Of a stretch of 64,000 nucleotides of DNA, positions 9,401 through 17,299 are shown one piece after another. Below the pieces are notes generated by a model. It was not told where the DNA came from. It made no database searches and was given only the letters and a program-made list of their open reading frames with translations. Every line of letters begins with the position of its first letter. Position 1 is the first letter of the stretch. The translations under genes and the position numbers were made by a program. Source of the DNA: Streptomyces sp. NBC_01750 (GTDB taxonomy: Bacteria > Actinomycetota > Actinomycetes > Streptomycetales > Streptomycetaceae); contig NZ_CP109137.1 in NCBI RefSeq assembly GCF_035918095.1, positions 4,032,001 to 4,096,000 of the forward strand, written 5' to 3'.

Positions 9401-10287
9401 TGACCGATCTCGCCCACGGCAGGCTGCGTCCCGCTCTGACCTCCTTCGACGAGGTCTACCGGGCCATTCCTGGCGAGTTCGCGCCCAAGCTCGCGCTCGG
9501 CTACTGCCACGAGAAGCTGGCCGACGACCGGCGCGCCGCCGGGGACGACAGCTCACCGCCGGCCGCCGAGGCGCGGGAGGCGCACGAACAGCAGGCCATG
9601 CAGTTCTACGAGACGGTCTGGCGGCGCAACCACGCGCTGGGCAGCGCCGCCTTCGGCCTCGCCCGGATCCATCTCGCCCGCCGCAGCCCGGAACGGGCGC
9701 TCGCCTCTCTCGACGGCGTCCCGCCGGACTCCCGGCACCGCACCGCCGCCCGTACGGCGATGGTGCGCATCCACGCGAGCCTGCCCGCCGACGGCACGCC
9801 GCCGACCGTGGCATCGGCGGTGCGCGCGTACGCCGCGCTGCACCGGCTGGTCAGCCACGAGGGCCTCACCGACCGGCAGTCCCAGGAACGGCTCACCGCC
9901 GAGCTGCGCGAGCTCCTCCTCGAACTGGTACACGCCGCACGGGAGAAGGGCGGGAATGCCGATCCGCCGGCCGAGCTGCGTGCCTCGCTGCCCTCCGCGA
10001 TAGAAGTCCCGGCCACGGAACGCGAACTCCGCGAGCAGCTCTCCGCCAGCTACCGGCAGCTGGCCAAGCAGGTGCCGCGCACCGACCGGGCCGAGGACGC
10101 GGCTCTCGCCGAGGCGCTCCTCGACAACGCCTACCGGACCCGTCCTCTCGGCTTGAAACACGACCGGGACCGCGACCGGAAGCGGGACCGGCAGAAGGAC
10201 CGGGAGAGACGCGAGGGCAGTAGGCCACGGCCGCCGACCGCCTGGCTGCCGCGCTCGCTGCGGCCCGGCTCGGGGGAACGCGGGTGA
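6403..10287 (+). CDS. Trypsin-like protease fused to PknG-like kinase and TPR domain
   Basis: A 1294-residue protein. Residues 1-230 are a trypsin-like protease with a full triad: His48 (LTCAH), Asp102 (SGDLALLKL) and Ser178 (GYSGAG). Residues 230-590 are a Pro/Asp-rich linker plus an unassigned alpha/beta segment. The kinase spans about 605-850: glycine loop GRGSHGQV (614-621), Lys636 in VALKG, catalytic Asp740 and Asn745 in YGDLSLTNV, and metal Asp757 in LIDVAG. YGD and DVA replace HRD and DFG, as in PknG. The C-terminal TPR part (DWRLNWHQGL, FAPKLALGYC, YETVWRRNHALGSAAFGLAR) is typical of PknG, whose rubredoxin N-terminus is replaced here by the protease. Codon 487 is TTA, so translation may need bldA tRNA. 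The ATG at 6403 was preferred to TTG 6394. It overlaps the next gene (GTGA). Confidence 0.9.
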   Translation: MREPLHTSNSASHEESWRVCLLRRQDRSGRPLGAGVLLPGGLVLTCAHTVLSRPDRAGIRTPFDTVYVDVPHVAPSGGALEPLPARLLREYLVLPTPHFSGDLALLKLDEEPPVAHAVLHRQIPARKEPVHFTGYPEDLPGGEHLDARLMGRGGPSPTPEWVQLDTEGSAYVVRRGYSGAGVVQSRSRRLIGIVAHQFGTPEAPVRREHAYMIPTETVLKHLPLERLGLTVTGHRAVSHDVAVAPDRTASGRVPGLHRRLTRWLDGAPDTDPVELAFAGEGEHELLHTIRSALTLADREQSPPSASGSSAGEPQVGSIDIAVDATNRTVEDLAVYAAGRIGLDPPSSTPDPDDPPFRSFESFEPDDALSLPPEPDDQPSGSPGPDAAGAASRTPHQALLARIADESPPLFAAFLAVDRSASTDAEIAALLRALRARNGSRLLLVFSDRRSPLLAQVRTELLEPEWPDRRADRLGTRIARLAETEQRLRQLPANPATGGRPAPRRPEPRTPGLRRELQQLRRGSPLFDSPALPHALFRLAVDIETALLEAESAERALTGPLGPHEFVVEPPGEGLTDLPVVAVRDPDAMVTAPAGHHLASGDRLHQQYEVVGPFGRGSHGQVYLARDLLLENRPVALKGILDPGNPAAVLQAHQERLRLVSLNHPSVIRVVNYARHPSSSAEFIVMEFADGAPLEWVAARIARHDPPFSGPRVREFIVAYGLRILDAFSYLHDQEGLVYGDLSLTNVLHCGNGIKLIDVAGVREPGAPGPVSHRPPETGAGGEMTTAGDLYTVGAVLSELLAKAPAPPADLGTESLQRALRRAMAPDPKQRYASAQEMALQLRGVLRELRSLRLGVETFEPSPLFDRAATALDGQLGKAPPLDRWREESSRSYRLGAQVPGPAEAAVALPVPKADQQDPNWKELQRTSYDDPVGLLQLSGEWLESPELHLLRCRLHLELARDQLRQRAEQLEAATRELKGAHRVLGDRARYDWRLNWHQGLTDLAHGRLRPALTSFDEVYRAIPGEFAPKLALGYCHEKLADDRRAAGDDSSPPAAEAREAHEQQAMQFYETVWRRNHALGSAAFGLARIHLARRSPERALASLDGVPPDSRHRTAARTAMVRIHASLPADGTPPTVASAVRAYAALHRLVSHEGLTDRQSQERLTAELRELLLELVHAAREKGGNADPPAELRASLPSAIEVPATERELREQLSASYRQLAKQVPRTDRAEDAALAEALLDNAYRTRPLGLKHDRDRDRKRDRQKDRERREGSRPRPPTAWLPRSLRPGSGERG

Positions 10288-11411
10288 ACGCGCCGAACCG
10301 CCTCTCCGCGGCCCTGTCCCGGGCACTCCCCGCACTGCGCCGCCTCTTCCCCGCACTGTGGCGTCGCGCCACCGGCCGTACCGCCGAGGGCGGCCGGCCC
10401 ACCGCCGCGTTCCTGCGCCGCCGCATGCTCGTGCTGCCGGCACTCGCCGTGGTCGCCCTCGCCCTCTCCGCCGCCGCCTACAGCGACATCCACGGCCGTA
10501 CGGAACGGCTGCGGGACCGTTGCGCACCCGCGCTGGTGGATCTGGCCGAGGCCCGGACCTCCCTCCAGCTGGCCCAGAAGGAAGCCGTGTCCCGGCTGCT
10601 CAACACACCCGGGAAGCCCGGTCTGGTCGAGCTCGGCGAGACCTACCGCTCGCTGCTCACCGAGGCTTCGCAGAGCCTCAACCAGGTGGCGCAGTCCAGG
10701 GCCCTGCACAAGGGGCAGGAGCAGGAACTGCGGGTGGTGTCGGGTCTGGTCGTCGCCTACGGGGACAAGATCGCCTGGGCGGACCGGCACCGAACGACCG
10801 ATGTGCTGCGCACGGCCGGGGTCGGCTACGCCGCCGAAATGCTGGGCAGCTCCACGGGCACGACAGCCGGCAGCGCACCACGGGATCCGACCACCATCCT
10901 GGACCGCATCAGAGAGCTGGAGCGCCAACTGCGCGACGAGAACAGGGACCTGGTGGCCTGGAGTCCCCTGACGCTGACGGCCGCGGGCGCCGCCGCGCTG
11001 GCGGCCGCGCTCTTCGCCTTCGTTCTCGTCGGCACCTCGGTCTTCCTGCGGGACCGGCTACGGCTGATCAGCCTGCAGTTGGCGGTGGCCGCGGTGCCGG
11101 TGCTCCTCACCCCCGCACTGCTGGCCGTCGGCGGCGCACAGGAACACGGTGCGCAGGAGCGGGTCCGTACGGCCGTCGGCGCCCTGGAGCGGGTGGGCGC
11201 GGATCGCGACACGGCCCCGCGCCGGATCGAGTCCACCGCGCTCGGCGCGGCCTCCGTGATGCGCGCCACACATCCGGACGGCTGGTCGATGACCGCGGGC
11301 ATCGCCGTCCCAGCCGGCGGGGTGGGCGCGCTCGCCTGCGGCGTCACGCTCTTCCTCTACGGCCGCCCGTATCCGGCCGGCCGCACCCTACGGAAGTACG
11401 GGGACGCATGA
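10284..11411 (+). CDS. GlnX-like four-TM membrane protein
   Basis: A 375-residue membrane protein with hydrophobic segments at about 48-67, 222-254, 259-283 and 336-360. Between the first and second lies an extracytoplasmic, helix-rich sensor-like loop (RTSLQLAQKEAVSRLL, SLNQVAQSRALHKGQEQEL) of the four-helix-bundle kind. Its position, between a PknG-like kinase and a binding lipoprotein, matches GlnX (Rv0412c) of the mycobacterial GlnH-GlnX-PknG amino-acid sensing route, where GlnX passes ligand binding across the membrane to PknG. I infer the same role. The GTG at 10284 overlaps the upstream stop, and its own stop overlaps the next ATG, so all three proteins are probably made in fixed ratio. 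Confidence 0.78.
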   Translation: MNAPNRLSAALSRALPALRRLFPALWRRATGRTAEGGRPTAAFLRRRMLVLPALAVVALALSAAAYSDIHGRTERLRDRCAPALVDLAEARTSLQLAQKEAVSRLLNTPGKPGLVELGETYRSLLTEASQSLNQVAQSRALHKGQEQELRVVSGLVVAYGDKIAWADRHRTTDVLRTAGVGYAAEMLGSSTGTTAGSAPRDPTTILDRIRELERQLRDENRDLVAWSPLTLTAAGAAALAAALFAFVLVGTSVFLRDRLRLISLQLAVAAVPVLLTPALLAVGGAQEHGAQERVRTAVGALERVGADRDTAPRRIESTALGAASVMRATHPDGWSMTAGIAVPAGGVGALACGVTLFLYGRPYPAGRTLRKYGDA

Positions 11412-12739
11412 GGTGCTTGAGGGTTGTGCTGGCCGGCTGTCTGCTCGCCGTCGCCGCCGTGACGGCCGGCGGCTGCTCCGGTACGGAGGAGGAACGGACG
11501 CTGGTCGTCCTCGGCCCGTGGACCGACGGCGAGGAGAAGCCGTTCCTGGTGGCGCTGCGGGGCATCGAGAAGCGGACCGGACACAGTTACGTCTACAAGG
11601 GCACCCGTTCCCTGCGCGAGACCCTGGTCGCCCAGCTCCAGGCCGGTGCGCCGCCGGATGTGGCGATACTGAGCAGCCCCGGAGATCTGGTGGAGTACGC
11701 CCGCGCCGGGGACGCCCAGCCGCTGCCCGAAAGGGTGGCGGGTGCCGCGGTTCCGCCGTGGGCGCCGGCCGTCACCTTCGACACCAAGGACGGCGAGGCC
11801 CGTACGCACGCGTACTGGGCGCCGGTGCGGCTGGACCTGAAGTCGATCGTGTGGAGCCACGCAGCTGATACCGGGAAGACCCCGGACTGGTGTCTTGGCG
11901 TGGGTTCGGGCGCCACCTCGGGCTGGCCCGGCACCGACTGGGTGGAGGATCTGCTGTTGCAGCGGCAGGGACCGGCCGCGTACGAGAGCTGGGCGACCGG
12001 CAAGACTCCGTGGCCGCAGACCAGGCCGGCCTGGGAGGAGTGGGCCGCCATACTCGCCGCGAACAAGGGGGAACTCGGAAAGGAGGGGCTCGAGAACGGG
12101 TTCGAGCTGCTCAGGAACGGCGGATACGGGCTGCTGAACAGCGGCAGGTGCACCCATGAGCACCAGGGCTCCTTCATCCGCCGCCACTACACCGAGGATG
12201 TGCTGCCCACGCCCACCGCGCGCTTCCTCGGTTCCGCCAACTCCGGAAAGCCTGGCGAGTCCGGCGGGACTGGAAGCGCCGGAGAGCCAGGGAGGACCGG
12301 AGGATCCGGCGCGAACGCCTTCGAGGTCTCCGGCGACATGGCCGCGGTGTTCAAACCCAGCGCCGCCGCCTGGGACCTGCTCGGCCGGCTCACCTCCCGC
12401 GCCGCCCGCGACGACTGGGCGAATGCGGCGAAGCCCGGGGAGCGGCCGTACTTCCCGGGCGGCACCTTCGGCACCCGTCCGCAGTCGCCGGGCACCCGCG
12501 ACATCCAGAAGCTGCTCGCAGGAGCGGGCCAGATCTGCCTGGACGCCTCGGACGCGATGCCGCCGACCCTGCGCGAGGCGTTCTACCGCGCCGTACTGGA
12601 ATTCCTGGGCCACCCACAGGACCGGGTCCTGCTGACCCGGCTGCTCGAACAGCTGGAGGCGGAACGGGTCCTGCAACAGCGGGAGAGGGCGTTCGCACTG
12701 GACGATCTGTGCGACAACCCCGTCGCCCCCTCGCCGTAG
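11408..12739 (+). CDS. Extracellular solute-binding lipoprotein (GlnH position, family-1 type)
   Basis: A 443-residue lipoprotein. The signal peptide ends in the lipobox TAGGC (Cys23), so it is anchored to the outer face of the membrane. The mature part begins RTLVVLGPWTDGEEKPFLVAL and continues ETLVAQLQAGAPPDVAILSSPGDLVEYARAG, which is the family-1 (sugar/oligosaccharide) binding-protein pattern rather than the amino-acid type of mycobacterial GlnH. A low-complexity Gly/Ser linker sits at about 278-305. No ABC permease or ATPase is adjacent; it lies last in the trypsin-kinase/GlnX-like operon (ATGA overlap). I infer that it is a ligand sensor, not an importer subunit. The ligand is unknown. 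Confidence 0.87.
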   Translation: MRCLRVVLAGCLLAVAAVTAGGCSGTEEERTLVVLGPWTDGEEKPFLVALRGIEKRTGHSYVYKGTRSLRETLVAQLQAGAPPDVAILSSPGDLVEYARAGDAQPLPERVAGAAVPPWAPAVTFDTKDGEARTHAYWAPVRLDLKSIVWSHAADTGKTPDWCLGVGSGATSGWPGTDWVEDLLLQRQGPAAYESWATGKTPWPQTRPAWEEWAAILAANKGELGKEGLENGFELLRNGGYGLLNSGRCTHEHQGSFIRRHYTEDVLPTPTARFLGSANSGKPGESGGTGSAGEPGRTGGSGANAFEVSGDMAAVFKPSAAAWDLLGRLTSRAARDDWANAAKPGERPYFPGGTFGTRPQSPGTRDIQKLLAGAGQICLDASDAMPPTLREAFYRAVLEFLGHPQDRVLLTRLLEQLEAERVLQQRERAFALDDLCDNPVAPSP

Positions 12740-12758
12740 ACGGCCGGCGGTGCGTGCC

Positions 12759-13610
12759 CTAGGCGAAGACGACCGTGCGGCGGCCGTTCAGCAGAATCCG
12801 GTGTTCCGCGTGCCACTTGACCGCGCGCGCCAGCGCCTGGCACTCCACATCGCGGCCGATCGCCACCAGCTGCTCCGGGGTGACCCCGTGGCCGACGCGT
12901 TCGACCTCCTGCTCGATGATCGGCCCCTCGTCGAGGTCGGCCGTCACATAGTGCGCCGTCGCGCCGATCAGCTTCACACCCCGGGCGTGCGCCTGGTGGT
13001 ACGGCTTCGCGCCCTTGAAGCTCGGCAGGAAGGAGTGGTGGATATTGATGATCCGGCCGCTCAGCTGCTTGCAGAGATCGTCCGAGAGCACCTGCATATA
13101 GCGGGCGAGGACCACCAGCTCGACCTTCTCGGCGCGCACCAGCTCGAGGACCTGCGCCTCAGCTGCGGCCTTGTTCTCCTTGGTGACCGGAATGTGATGG
13201 AACGGGATGTCGTACGAGGCGACCAGCTCGGCGAAATCCTTGTGGTTGGAGACGACCGCCGCGATCTCGACCGGCAGCGCGCCGGTCCTGGAGCGGAAGA
13301 GCAGGTCGTTCAGGCAGTGGCCGAACCTGCTGACCATCAGGACGATCCGCATCCGCTCCTCCGCGCGATGGATCTGCCAGTCCATCTGGAAGGAGTCCCC
13401 GACGGCGACGAAACTGGCCTGCAGTTTCTCCACGGTCACCGGCTGCTCCGCCGAGAAGTGGACCCGCATGAAGAACAGTCCCGTGTCCCGGTCCCCGAAC
13501 TGCTGACTGTCCTCGATGTTGCAGCCGGTGATGAAGAGATAGCTCGACACGGCGTGCACAATGCCCTTTTTGTCCGGGCAGGAGAGCGTCAGGACGTACT
13601 GGTCAGTCAT
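12759..13610 (-). CDS. purU: Formyltetrahydrofolate deformylase
   Basis: A 283-residue PurU. An N-terminal ACT domain (YVLTLSCPDKKGIVHAVSS) senses methionine/glycine status in the E. coli enzyme. The C-terminal formyltransferase-fold domain carries HHSFLPSFKGAKPYHQA and GATAHYVTADLDEGPII, with the catalytic His and Asp. It hydrolyses 10-formyl-THF to formate and THF, balancing one-carbon pools for purine synthesis. Length is normal. The ATG at 13610 gives the standard start MTDQYVL; the upstream in-frame ATG adds only six unconserved residues. It converges with the lipoprotein gene with only 19 bp between. Confidence 0.97.
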   Translation of the reverse strand: MTDQYVLTLSCPDKKGIVHAVSSYLFITGCNIEDSQQFGDRDTGLFFMRVHFSAEQPVTVEKLQASFVAVGDSFQMDWQIHRAEERMRIVLMVSRFGHCLNDLLFRSRTGALPVEIAAVVSNHKDFAELVASYDIPFHHIPVTKENKAAAEAQVLELVRAEKVELVVLARYMQVLSDDLCKQLSGRIINIHHSFLPSFKGAKPYHQAHARGVKLIGATAHYVTADLDEGPIIEQEVERVGHGVTPEQLVAIGRDVECQALARAVKWHAEHRILLNGRRTVVFA

Positions 13611-13688
13611 CCTCGTAGAGTGCCACACCCGCCGGTCCCGGCCGGATCCGGTCCGTCAGGCGGACCTGGGGCGGAACTCGAGAAGATC

Positions 13689-14186
13689 TCAGGCGGACCG
13701 GGTCATGATCCGCAGCACATCCAGCGAACGCGGCGGCGCGTCCGGGTCCTCGCCGTCGCCGGCCGACAGCCGTACGTGGGCCTCGCGGGCGGCCCGTACA
13801 GCCTCGGGCCAGCCGTGGTGTTCGAGGTAGGCGGACACGGGAGCGTCCGCACCCACCTGGTGCATGATGCGCAGCACGCGCAGGACCGCGACATCGACAA
13901 GGGCGGCCTCGCCCGAGTCACGGAAGATCGTCCCGACGTACTTCTCCGCGGACCAGTTGTCCAGCCAGGTGTCCTCGACCAGGCGGTACACGGCGTCGGT
14001 GACGTCGCCGTACCCCTCGCGGCCGGCCAGCCAGCACTCCTCGTGGAAGACAGGGTCGGAAAGCATGTGCAGCGCCGAGCGCACATTGCTGCGCCAGCGC
14101 CACCAAGGCATGTCATTGAGCGGCATGCCGCCCATGGTGGAGGAGCGACGGCCGCGACGGGAAGGGTTGTCCGAACCTTGCTGCAC
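13689..14186 (-). CDS. SCO4402 family conserved protein
   Basis: A roughly 165-residue protein of a conserved Streptomyces family of unknown function. Tryptophan-rich helices dominate (DMPWWRWRSNVRSALHML, LVEDTWLDNWSAEKYVGTIF) and the C-terminal half is ALVDVAVLRVLRIMHQVG with HHGWPEAVRAAREAHVRL. There is no signal peptide, membrane segment or catalytic motif. The start is uncertain: ATG 14186 is used, but conservation seems to begin near the MGGMPLND stretch about 17 residues in. It lies 78 bp upstream of purU on the same strand. I do not assign a function. Confidence 0.82.
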   Translation of the reverse strand: MQQGSDNPSRRGRRSSTMGGMPLNDMPWWRWRSNVRSALHMLSDPVFHEECWLAGREGYGDVTDAVYRLVEDTWLDNWSAEKYVGTIFRDSGEAALVDVAVLRVLRIMHQVGADAPVSAYLEHHGWPEAVRAAREAHVRLSAGDGEDPDAPPRSLDVLRIMTRSA

Positions 14187-14308
14187 GCCGTCGATCGTAC
14201 GTTCCCCCGTCGCGGGGTCCTTCAGCCCCCTTCAATTCACTTTGACGTCACCCACCGTTGACCAATGCTCACACCGCCGTTACCCGGGAGGCGGAAACGT
14301 GCATCACC

Positions 14309-15649
14309 ATGACCGGTTGGCGACGTTCCTCCTCACCCCACCCCTCAAGGACCCGCCCCTCACGGACCGCGTGGATGCGCGCCGTCTGTATCACTACAGC
14401 CGTCGCGGCGGTCGGAGCGTCGCTGGTCACCGGCTGCGGCGCACTCTCCGGGACCACAGGGGGGTCCCGGGAGCCCGTCACGGTGATGACCTTCGCGCCG
14501 GAGGAGACTCCCGCGACGAACATGCCCGGAATGCCCGCCATGGCGAAGGCCTACGCACGCTGGGTCAAGTCGCAGGGCGGTATCGACGGGCACGAGCTGC
14601 GCGTCATCACCTGCAACGAACAGAACACCTCCACCGGCGCCGCCGTCTGCGCCCGGCGAGCGGTCAAGGAGGGCGTGGTCGCGGTCGTCGGCTCGTACAG
14701 CCAGCACGGCGACGCCTTCATGGCTCCGCTGGAGGCCGCGGGCATCCCCTTCATCGGCGGATACGGGATCTCCGAGGAGGAGTTCACCAGCTATCTCTCG
14801 TACCCGGTCAACGGCGGCCAGGCGGCGCTCCTCGCCGGCAACGGCAAGCAGCTCGCCGACGTCTGCCAACGGGTCTCGCTGGTACGGCCCAACTCACTCG
14901 CCGGCGACGAAATGCCCGTGCTCCTCAACTCCGGCCTCGCGGAAAGCAGTCGGCACGAATCCACGGACATCCTGGCGGCGGAGGACGCGACCGACTACAC
15001 AGCTCAGGCCGAGCAGGCGCGCAGGAAGGCAGGCGCCCGGAGCGGCTTCGGGACGGGGAGCGACGACCGGCCCGGCTGTGTCACGGCCGCGCTCGGTGAC
15101 CGCACGGAGACTTTCGTCGACTCCTTCCGGCGGCTGCCCGAGGACAACCGGAAGGTACGGATCTCCTCCGTCATGGGCAGCGTCGGCCAGCCGCTCGTCG
15201 ACCGCACCGGCGGCCGCAAGGGCCCGCTGGAGGGCGCGTACATCACCGGCTGGTACCCCAACGCGGGCGATGCGCGCTGGGAGGAGATGCAGAAGATCAT
15301 CCGTGCGCACGCCTTCGGCGACAACGACATCGACCCGGCCGACGCCGGTGTGCAGACCACCTGGATCGCGTACACCGTGCTGAAGACGGTCATCCAGTCG
15401 ATCCACGACAACAGGATCACCCCGGGGAAGATCTCGCGGGCCCTCGACGGCGGGGTGCGTGTTTCGACCGGCGGCCTCACTCCGATCCTGCGCTGGGAGT
15501 TCGAGGACATGCTCGGTACGCCCGACTTCCCACGCGTGGTCAACCGGGCCGTGACCTTCCAAGTGGTGCGCGGCGGACGCCTGGTTGCCCAGAAGCCTGG
15601 CTTCGTGGACGTCAGCAAGACGCTGTCGGACTCGGCCACCTCGGGCTGA
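14309..15649 (+). CDS. Branched-chain-type substrate-binding lipoprotein
   Basis: A 446-residue periplasmic binding protein of the Leu/Ile/Val type (type I fold). The signal peptide ends in lipobox LVTGC. The N-lobe shows MPAMAKAYARWVKSQGGIDGHELRVITCNEQNTS and VVAVVGSYSQHGDAFMAPLEAAGIPFIGG, the usual ligand-cleft order. Several cysteines (ITCN, AVCARRA, ADVCQR, RPGCVTA) may form disulfides. No permease or ATPase genes are next to it, so it is an orphan that either feeds a distant transporter or acts as a sensor. ATG 14309 was chosen; a GGGAGGCGG ribosome site lies about 17 bp upstream, and TTG 14258 is an alternative. Confidence 0.88.
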   Translation: MTGWRRSSSPHPSRTRPSRTAWMRAVCITTAVAAVGASLVTGCGALSGTTGGSREPVTVMTFAPEETPATNMPGMPAMAKAYARWVKSQGGIDGHELRVITCNEQNTSTGAAVCARRAVKEGVVAVVGSYSQHGDAFMAPLEAAGIPFIGGYGISEEEFTSYLSYPVNGGQAALLAGNGKQLADVCQRVSLVRPNSLAGDEMPVLLNSGLAESSRHESTDILAAEDATDYTAQAEQARRKAGARSGFGTGSDDRPGCVTAALGDRTETFVDSFRRLPEDNRKVRISSVMGSVGQPLVDRTGGRKGPLEGAYITGWYPNAGDARWEEMQKIIRAHAFGDNDIDPADAGVQTTWIAYTVLKTVIQSIHDNRITPGKISRALDGGVRVSTGGLTPILRWEFEDMLGTPDFPRVVNRAVTFQVVRGGRLVAQKPGFVDVSKTLSDSATSG

Positions 15650-15657
15650 ACGGGGCA

Positions 15658-15693
15658 GTCAGCCGGCCGGCCACCTCGGGCCGACCGGCTGAC
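15658..15693. terminator. Bidirectional terminator hairpin
   Basis: GTCAGCCGG (15658-15666) pairs with CCGGCTGAC (15685-15693) between two convergent genes. Confidence 0.6.
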
Positions 15694-15695
15694 CG

Positions 15696-17171
15696 CTACA
15701 GCTGGTCGCTGCGCCGTTCCGTGAGCTCGTACTTACGGGCGATGGCGTTCCACAGTCCGGACGCTTCCCTCTTGGCCTTGGTGGCGTCACCGCTGGCGCG
15801 GGCGGCCTGGCCGGCCTGGCCGGTGTTACGGGCCTTGCCGTCCTTGCAGCCCTTCTTGCCCTCGACCTGCTTGGCCCAGGCCGCGTAGTGGTCGTCGGCC
15901 GCTGCGGACGCCTCCCATGCCTTGGTGAGCGAAGCCGCCAGTGCCGCGTTGTCGGGCAGCTTGTCGACAGTCAGGCCCTCGAGCCTGGTCACCAGACCGC
16001 GCCGCTGTACCGCGGCGCCGTGCAGGTCGGTGGATGCCTGGTCCAGGTTCTGGCACCGCTTGATGTTCTCCACCGAACGGATGACCGTGGCGCGGCTGTT
16101 GTTGCTGTCCGCGAGGAGCTTGTCGAGCGCCTCGGCCTGCTGCTTGGCGGGATCGGCGGCGGCCTCGGAACTGTTCTTGGGGGCGTCGGAGGTCGCCGCG
16201 ACGTTCTTGCCGGCGCCCGGGTCCTTCTTGTCGTCGTCCCCGCCGCCGAACATCACGGCGCTGACGCCGAGTCCGAGGACGGCGCAGCCGACCACGACGG
16301 CGGCGATCAGCGGTACGTGCGAGGACTTGCGCCGACCGGGCTCGGGCTCGTGGCCCTGCGGCTGCTGATACTGCGGTTGCTGATACTGCTGCTGGGCCGG
16401 CTGCCGGCGCGTCCGCTGGCCGCCGAGCGGACCCTCGAAGCGGGGCATCTGGGCCGTGGCGTCCGCGGGCTGGGCCCCGGGCCCGTCCGTACGGAAGAGG
16501 CTGTCGAACTCGGCGGGCGGCTGCCGCTCGCCGGGCGCCCCCGGCCGTATCCCGAACGGCGCGGCGTTGGGCGCGGGAGGCGCGGAGCCAGGCGGTACGG
16601 GTGCGATGAACTGCGTGGCCTCGGCGTCCGGTCCCGATACGGGTCCGGGCATGGCACCGGGCACGGTCCCGAGGAACTGGGTGGACTCGGCGGGAGTCTC
16701 CGGCGGCAGGGCTCCGGGCCCCGCGGCCGTCACCGGCGGGATGTACTGCGTCGCGTCGGAGGCACCCATGACGGGCGCCTGCGGAGGCAGCGCCTGCGCA
16801 GGCGGCCCCTGCGGGGGCAGCCCCTGCGCGCCGTACCCGGCCTGCGGACCGTATCCGGCCTGTGCGCCGTACCCGCTCTGCGGAGCCTCGCCGTACCCGG
16901 CCTGCGGACCGTATCCGCCCTGCGCGCCGTACCCGCTCTGCGGCACGTCCCCGTATCCGCCCTGAGCGGACTGCCCGCCCTGGCCGGGCTGCCCCGGCTG
17001 CTGCTGCGGCCCCCAGGGCTCGCCCCACGGCTGTCCGCCCGCCGGCGCCACCTGCGGGTCGGAGACACCTGGAATCCAGGGCTCACTTCCGTCGGCGGGC
17101 AGCACGACGCCTTCGTGCGCGGGCCGCGCAGCAGGAAGCCGCTGCTCGTCGCCCTGTCCGCTTTGCGTCAC
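15696..17171 (-). CDS. Pro/Gly/Gln-rich single-pass membrane protein
   Basis: A 491-residue protein of unknown function. The first 270 residues are disordered and repetitive, with about seven tandem units of the type GYGPQAGYGEAPQSGYGAQ. A single membrane segment (VPLIAAVVVGCAVLGLGVSAVMF) near residue 285 is preceded by a basic stretch, so the repeats face the cytoplasm. Outside is a helical C-terminal domain of about 170 residues (SRATVIRSVENIKRCQNLDQASTDL, AWEASAAADDHYAAWAKQVEG) with two cysteines. Similar proteins are common in Streptomyces. The cytoplasmic repeats could act as a scaffold; this is inference. It starts 128 bp from the NsdA-like gene on the same strand. Confidence 0.85.
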   Translation of the reverse strand: MTQSGQGDEQRLPAARPAHEGVVLPADGSEPWIPGVSDPQVAPAGGQPWGEPWGPQQQPGQPGQGGQSAQGGYGDVPQSGYGAQGGYGPQAGYGEAPQSGYGAQAGYGPQAGYGAQGLPPQGPPAQALPPQAPVMGASDATQYIPPVTAAGPGALPPETPAESTQFLGTVPGAMPGPVSGPDAEATQFIAPVPPGSAPPAPNAAPFGIRPGAPGERQPPAEFDSLFRTDGPGAQPADATAQMPRFEGPLGGQRTRRQPAQQQYQQPQYQQPQGHEPEPGRRKSSHVPLIAAVVVGCAVLGLGVSAVMFGGGDDDKKDPGAGKNVAATSDAPKNSSEAAADPAKQQAEALDKLLADSNNSRATVIRSVENIKRCQNLDQASTDLHGAAVQRRGLVTRLEGLTVDKLPDNAALAASLTKAWEASAAADDHYAAWAKQVEGKKGCKDGKARNTGQAGQAARASGDATKAKREASGLWNAIARKYELTERRSDQL

Positions 17172-17299
17172 CGGGACTCCTACGTATGGACCTACGGAAC
17201 CGTCGGTTCACGCTACCCGGTGACTCAGCCGCTCCGCACACACGCGCGGAAGCAGTAACAAGATGCGGACTCAAGTCGCTGTTAACGGGACGCCCGGCC

